From NCBI GenBank assembly GCA_023231475.1, contig JALJEE010001281.1, positions 1-64,000 on the forward strand: DNA of 64,000 nt, given 5' to 3'. This document shows positions 62,701 through 64,000 of this stretch, in pieces. The notes under the pieces were generated by a model. That model was given only the letters and a program-made list of their open reading frames with translations, was not told where the DNA came from and did not search any database. The stretch is from Seison nebaliae (lineage: Eukaryota > Rotifera > Pararotatoria > Seisonacea > Seisonidae). Every line of letters begins with the position of its first letter. The stretch's first letter is position 1. Position numbers and translations under genes: made by a program.

Positions 62701-63085
62701 GGATATGGAAGAAACGGAAGAAAATTTGAGTAAAACGTTTGGATTGTTTGGAGAGAAGAGAAGAGACGTTCAACCGATTCGAACGAAAATTAATTTGTTA
62801 AGGAAAAATTTCGTTCGAGTTAAAGAGAATTACGAGAGTTGGCTACAGAAAATTACGGGTTAGTTTCCATAAAAAACTTCTATATGAAAAAAATGTTTAA
62901 ACAAATTTTAAAAAAATCTTCTAAATTCAATTTGTCAATTTGCAGATTATAAGAAGAATTTCCATGAAAATTCCAAACATATGGAACGGAATAAAGTGAA
63001 TTATCAGAATTTAATTGATCGAGCAAAGAATGCGAATGAGATCATCTCAAGTAAACTACTTCGAACGGAATGTGAAGCTAAATGA
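56731..63085 (+). CDS. LAMB1: laminin subunit beta
   Basis: Basement-membrane laminin beta chain, 18 exons, 1,806 residues (human LAMB1 1,786). Exon starts: 56731, 58155, 58488, 58747, 58966, 59136, 59326, 59563, 59760, 60218, 60668, 60847, 61061, 61690, 62285, 62477, 62702, 62946; all phases agree. After the signal peptide (MMTNILNGIKFHNIVLLISI) comes a dibasic RRPKR, then the LN domain with CYPATGDLLIGR, FRTFRPAAMFIEKSRDHGKS and LHTLGDNLLQSG. LE EGF repeats follow, then the beta-type domain IV (GYQLVYGQSELIFNIDNIPK to IIDSLLVLPSERSATLF) and more LE repeats. Coiled-coil domain II, the Cys-rich beta knob (CGSLSCSSSCSLSQCEGG) and domain I end at LLRTECEAK, whose Cys should bond to the gamma chain. 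The start is the first in-frame ATG after a GTG-initiated open stretch. Confidence 0.96.
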
Positions 63086-63427
63086 GAAATGGGAGGAATC
63101 TTTGAATATTTCTGTAAATAAAACGTTTTTCCAACCTGTCCACAATCCAACCAACTTATTTAACTGTGACGATGAATTGAAAGATATTTATGAATCAGTC
63201 GATTAAACGATTCCGAGTGATTGAGTCAATTTCATTTCAATTCACAAATTAACAAATATGAAAACCTAAAATTTCTTCCATTTCAGGAAAAGATTTTATA
63301 TCAACTTCTCTCCCCCTCTCTTTCTCTCTCTCTATCTCCAAAACAATCCAATTCTCTGAGATGAAATCAAATAAACAATTGGTGAGAATTTGAAATGAAC
63401 AAAAAGCATTTATTAGAAATGATAATA
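63086..63427. other. spacer between convergent genes
   Basis: 342 bp holding the 3' ends of laminin and the edge gene, including a CT-rich tract near 63,310-63,340. No gene seen. Confidence 0.5.
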
Positions 63428-64000
63428 TTAATCATTCGATTTATATTTTTGAAAACGTCGATATCGATCCGCGTTAATTCCATAAGCCGATAATCGATCA
63501 TCCGTAATTTTTAATCGATTTTTCGAATTTGATTTGAAATTTTTCTCTTTTTTCTTCTTTTCTTTTTTTCTCGAATTATCCTCATTCATCTTTATTCCAT
63601 TTTCTTCTTCCATTCTACTTCTTTTTAATAAAATCTTTTCATCTTCTTCTTTCTCATCATCATCATCATCAACAACAACTTTCTTCTCCATCTCTTCATC
63701 ATTCACTTCCGATGATTCAACTTTCTTCTTATGATGTCGTTTTCTCTTCTTTTTCTTCTTCTTTTCGCTTGTCGTTTCAGATTCTTCTGCTATAATTCTG
63801 AGAAAAAAAATTTTTTAACAAAATTAGAAAAAAGTTTTAAGAAATTGAATACCAAAAAATATTTTGAGGAAAAAGTTTTGAGAAAGAAATTTGAAATAAC
63901 TTTTCGGCAATTTTAGTTTCAATTTCTTCCTCTTTATTTTCATTTTCTGCCTTATTTCCATTCTCTTCTTCTTCTTCTTCTTCAACGAATAGTGATGGAA
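63428..64000 (-). CDS. lysine-rich, probably nucleolar protein (3' part, cut by window edge)
   Basis: Two exons seen: 64000-63901 (continues beyond the window) and 63797-63428, joined in matching phase. The visible protein is highly charged: a Glu run, then KKKKKKRKRHHKKKV, an Asp/Glu stretch and another Lys run, then a conserved-looking C-terminus NRLKITDDRLSAYGINADRY ending RRFQKYKSND. Bipartite basic clusters indicate nuclear or nucleolar localisation. The DxRLxAYGIN end resembles C-terminal tails of ribosome-biogenesis proteins, but I cannot name the family. The N-terminal part is outside the window. Confidence 0.7.

Noticed and set aside
63015-63206. Alternative-frame ORF over the laminin 3' end
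   Set aside because: The laminin frame continues in phase to LLRTECEAK with the expected terminal Cys, so this frame is a shadow.
1-64000. CRISPR arrays, operon-type bacterial features, retroviral or Polinton-like elements
   Set aside because: No direct-repeat arrays, no Shine-Dalgarno-led gene strings, and no reverse transcriptase, integrase, capsid or envelope signatures were seen.

Overview
This window is nuclear DNA from a small-genome bilaterian animal. It is AT-rich, packed with genes on both strands, and most introns are only 40-70 bp. Gene content is metazoan: laminin beta, intersectin, the active-zone protein ELKS/ERC, an excitatory amino acid transporter, a GPI-type transferrin, SRP72 and a BAP31 homologue. 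Short introns, many Asn/Ser/Gln runs and the GPI-type transferrin would fit an arthropod such as an acariform mite, but nothing in the sequence fixes the phylum.

Layout. 1-2.3 kb is a small transposon graveyard: a 328-bp foldback repeat, two opposed pieces of one DNA-transposase family, and an internally deleted Tc1/mariner copy. 2.6-12.7 kb holds minus-strand genes: an orphan membrane protein, a complete EAAT transporter, a 16-exon long-form intersectin (EH, coiled coil, five SH3, DH, PH, C2) and a secreted Cys-containing protein. 13.2-18.7 kb holds two plus-strand genes, SRP72 and an 877-residue disordered protein. 18.7-22.3 kb is gene-poor. 22.3-26.5 kb holds an LRR surface protein and a coiled-coil protein on plus. 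26.8-30.7 kb holds a transferrin-like protein and BAP31 on minus, followed at 30,981 by a 50-residue transmembrane microprotein on plus. 31.8-48.7 kb is one long minus-strand ERC/Bruchpilot-type gene with two very large Asn/Ser-rich 5' exons and introns up to 5.2 kb. 48.7-54.0 kb is gene-poor. 54.0-63.1 kb holds a single-PDZ protein and an 18-exon laminin beta chain on plus. The right edge cuts a lysine-rich, probably nucleolar gene on minus.

Functionally, EAAT, intersectin and ERC are all synapse-associated in other animals. This may be coincidence, since they sit among housekeeping (SRP72, BAP31) and matrix (laminin) genes and share no operon-like spacing.

The most unusual signal is in splicing. 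I rebuilt 56 introns, choosing them so that reading frame and protein family continue across the join. About 50 of their donors begin GTT, where most animals have GTA or GTG. Other leads are the 50-residue microprotein, an intersectin with a Rho-GEF tail plus a built-in intron-retention short form, a transferrin that has lost iron ligands in both lobes, an ELKS ending in GIYA instead of GIWA, and three near-identical X-box-like palindromes.
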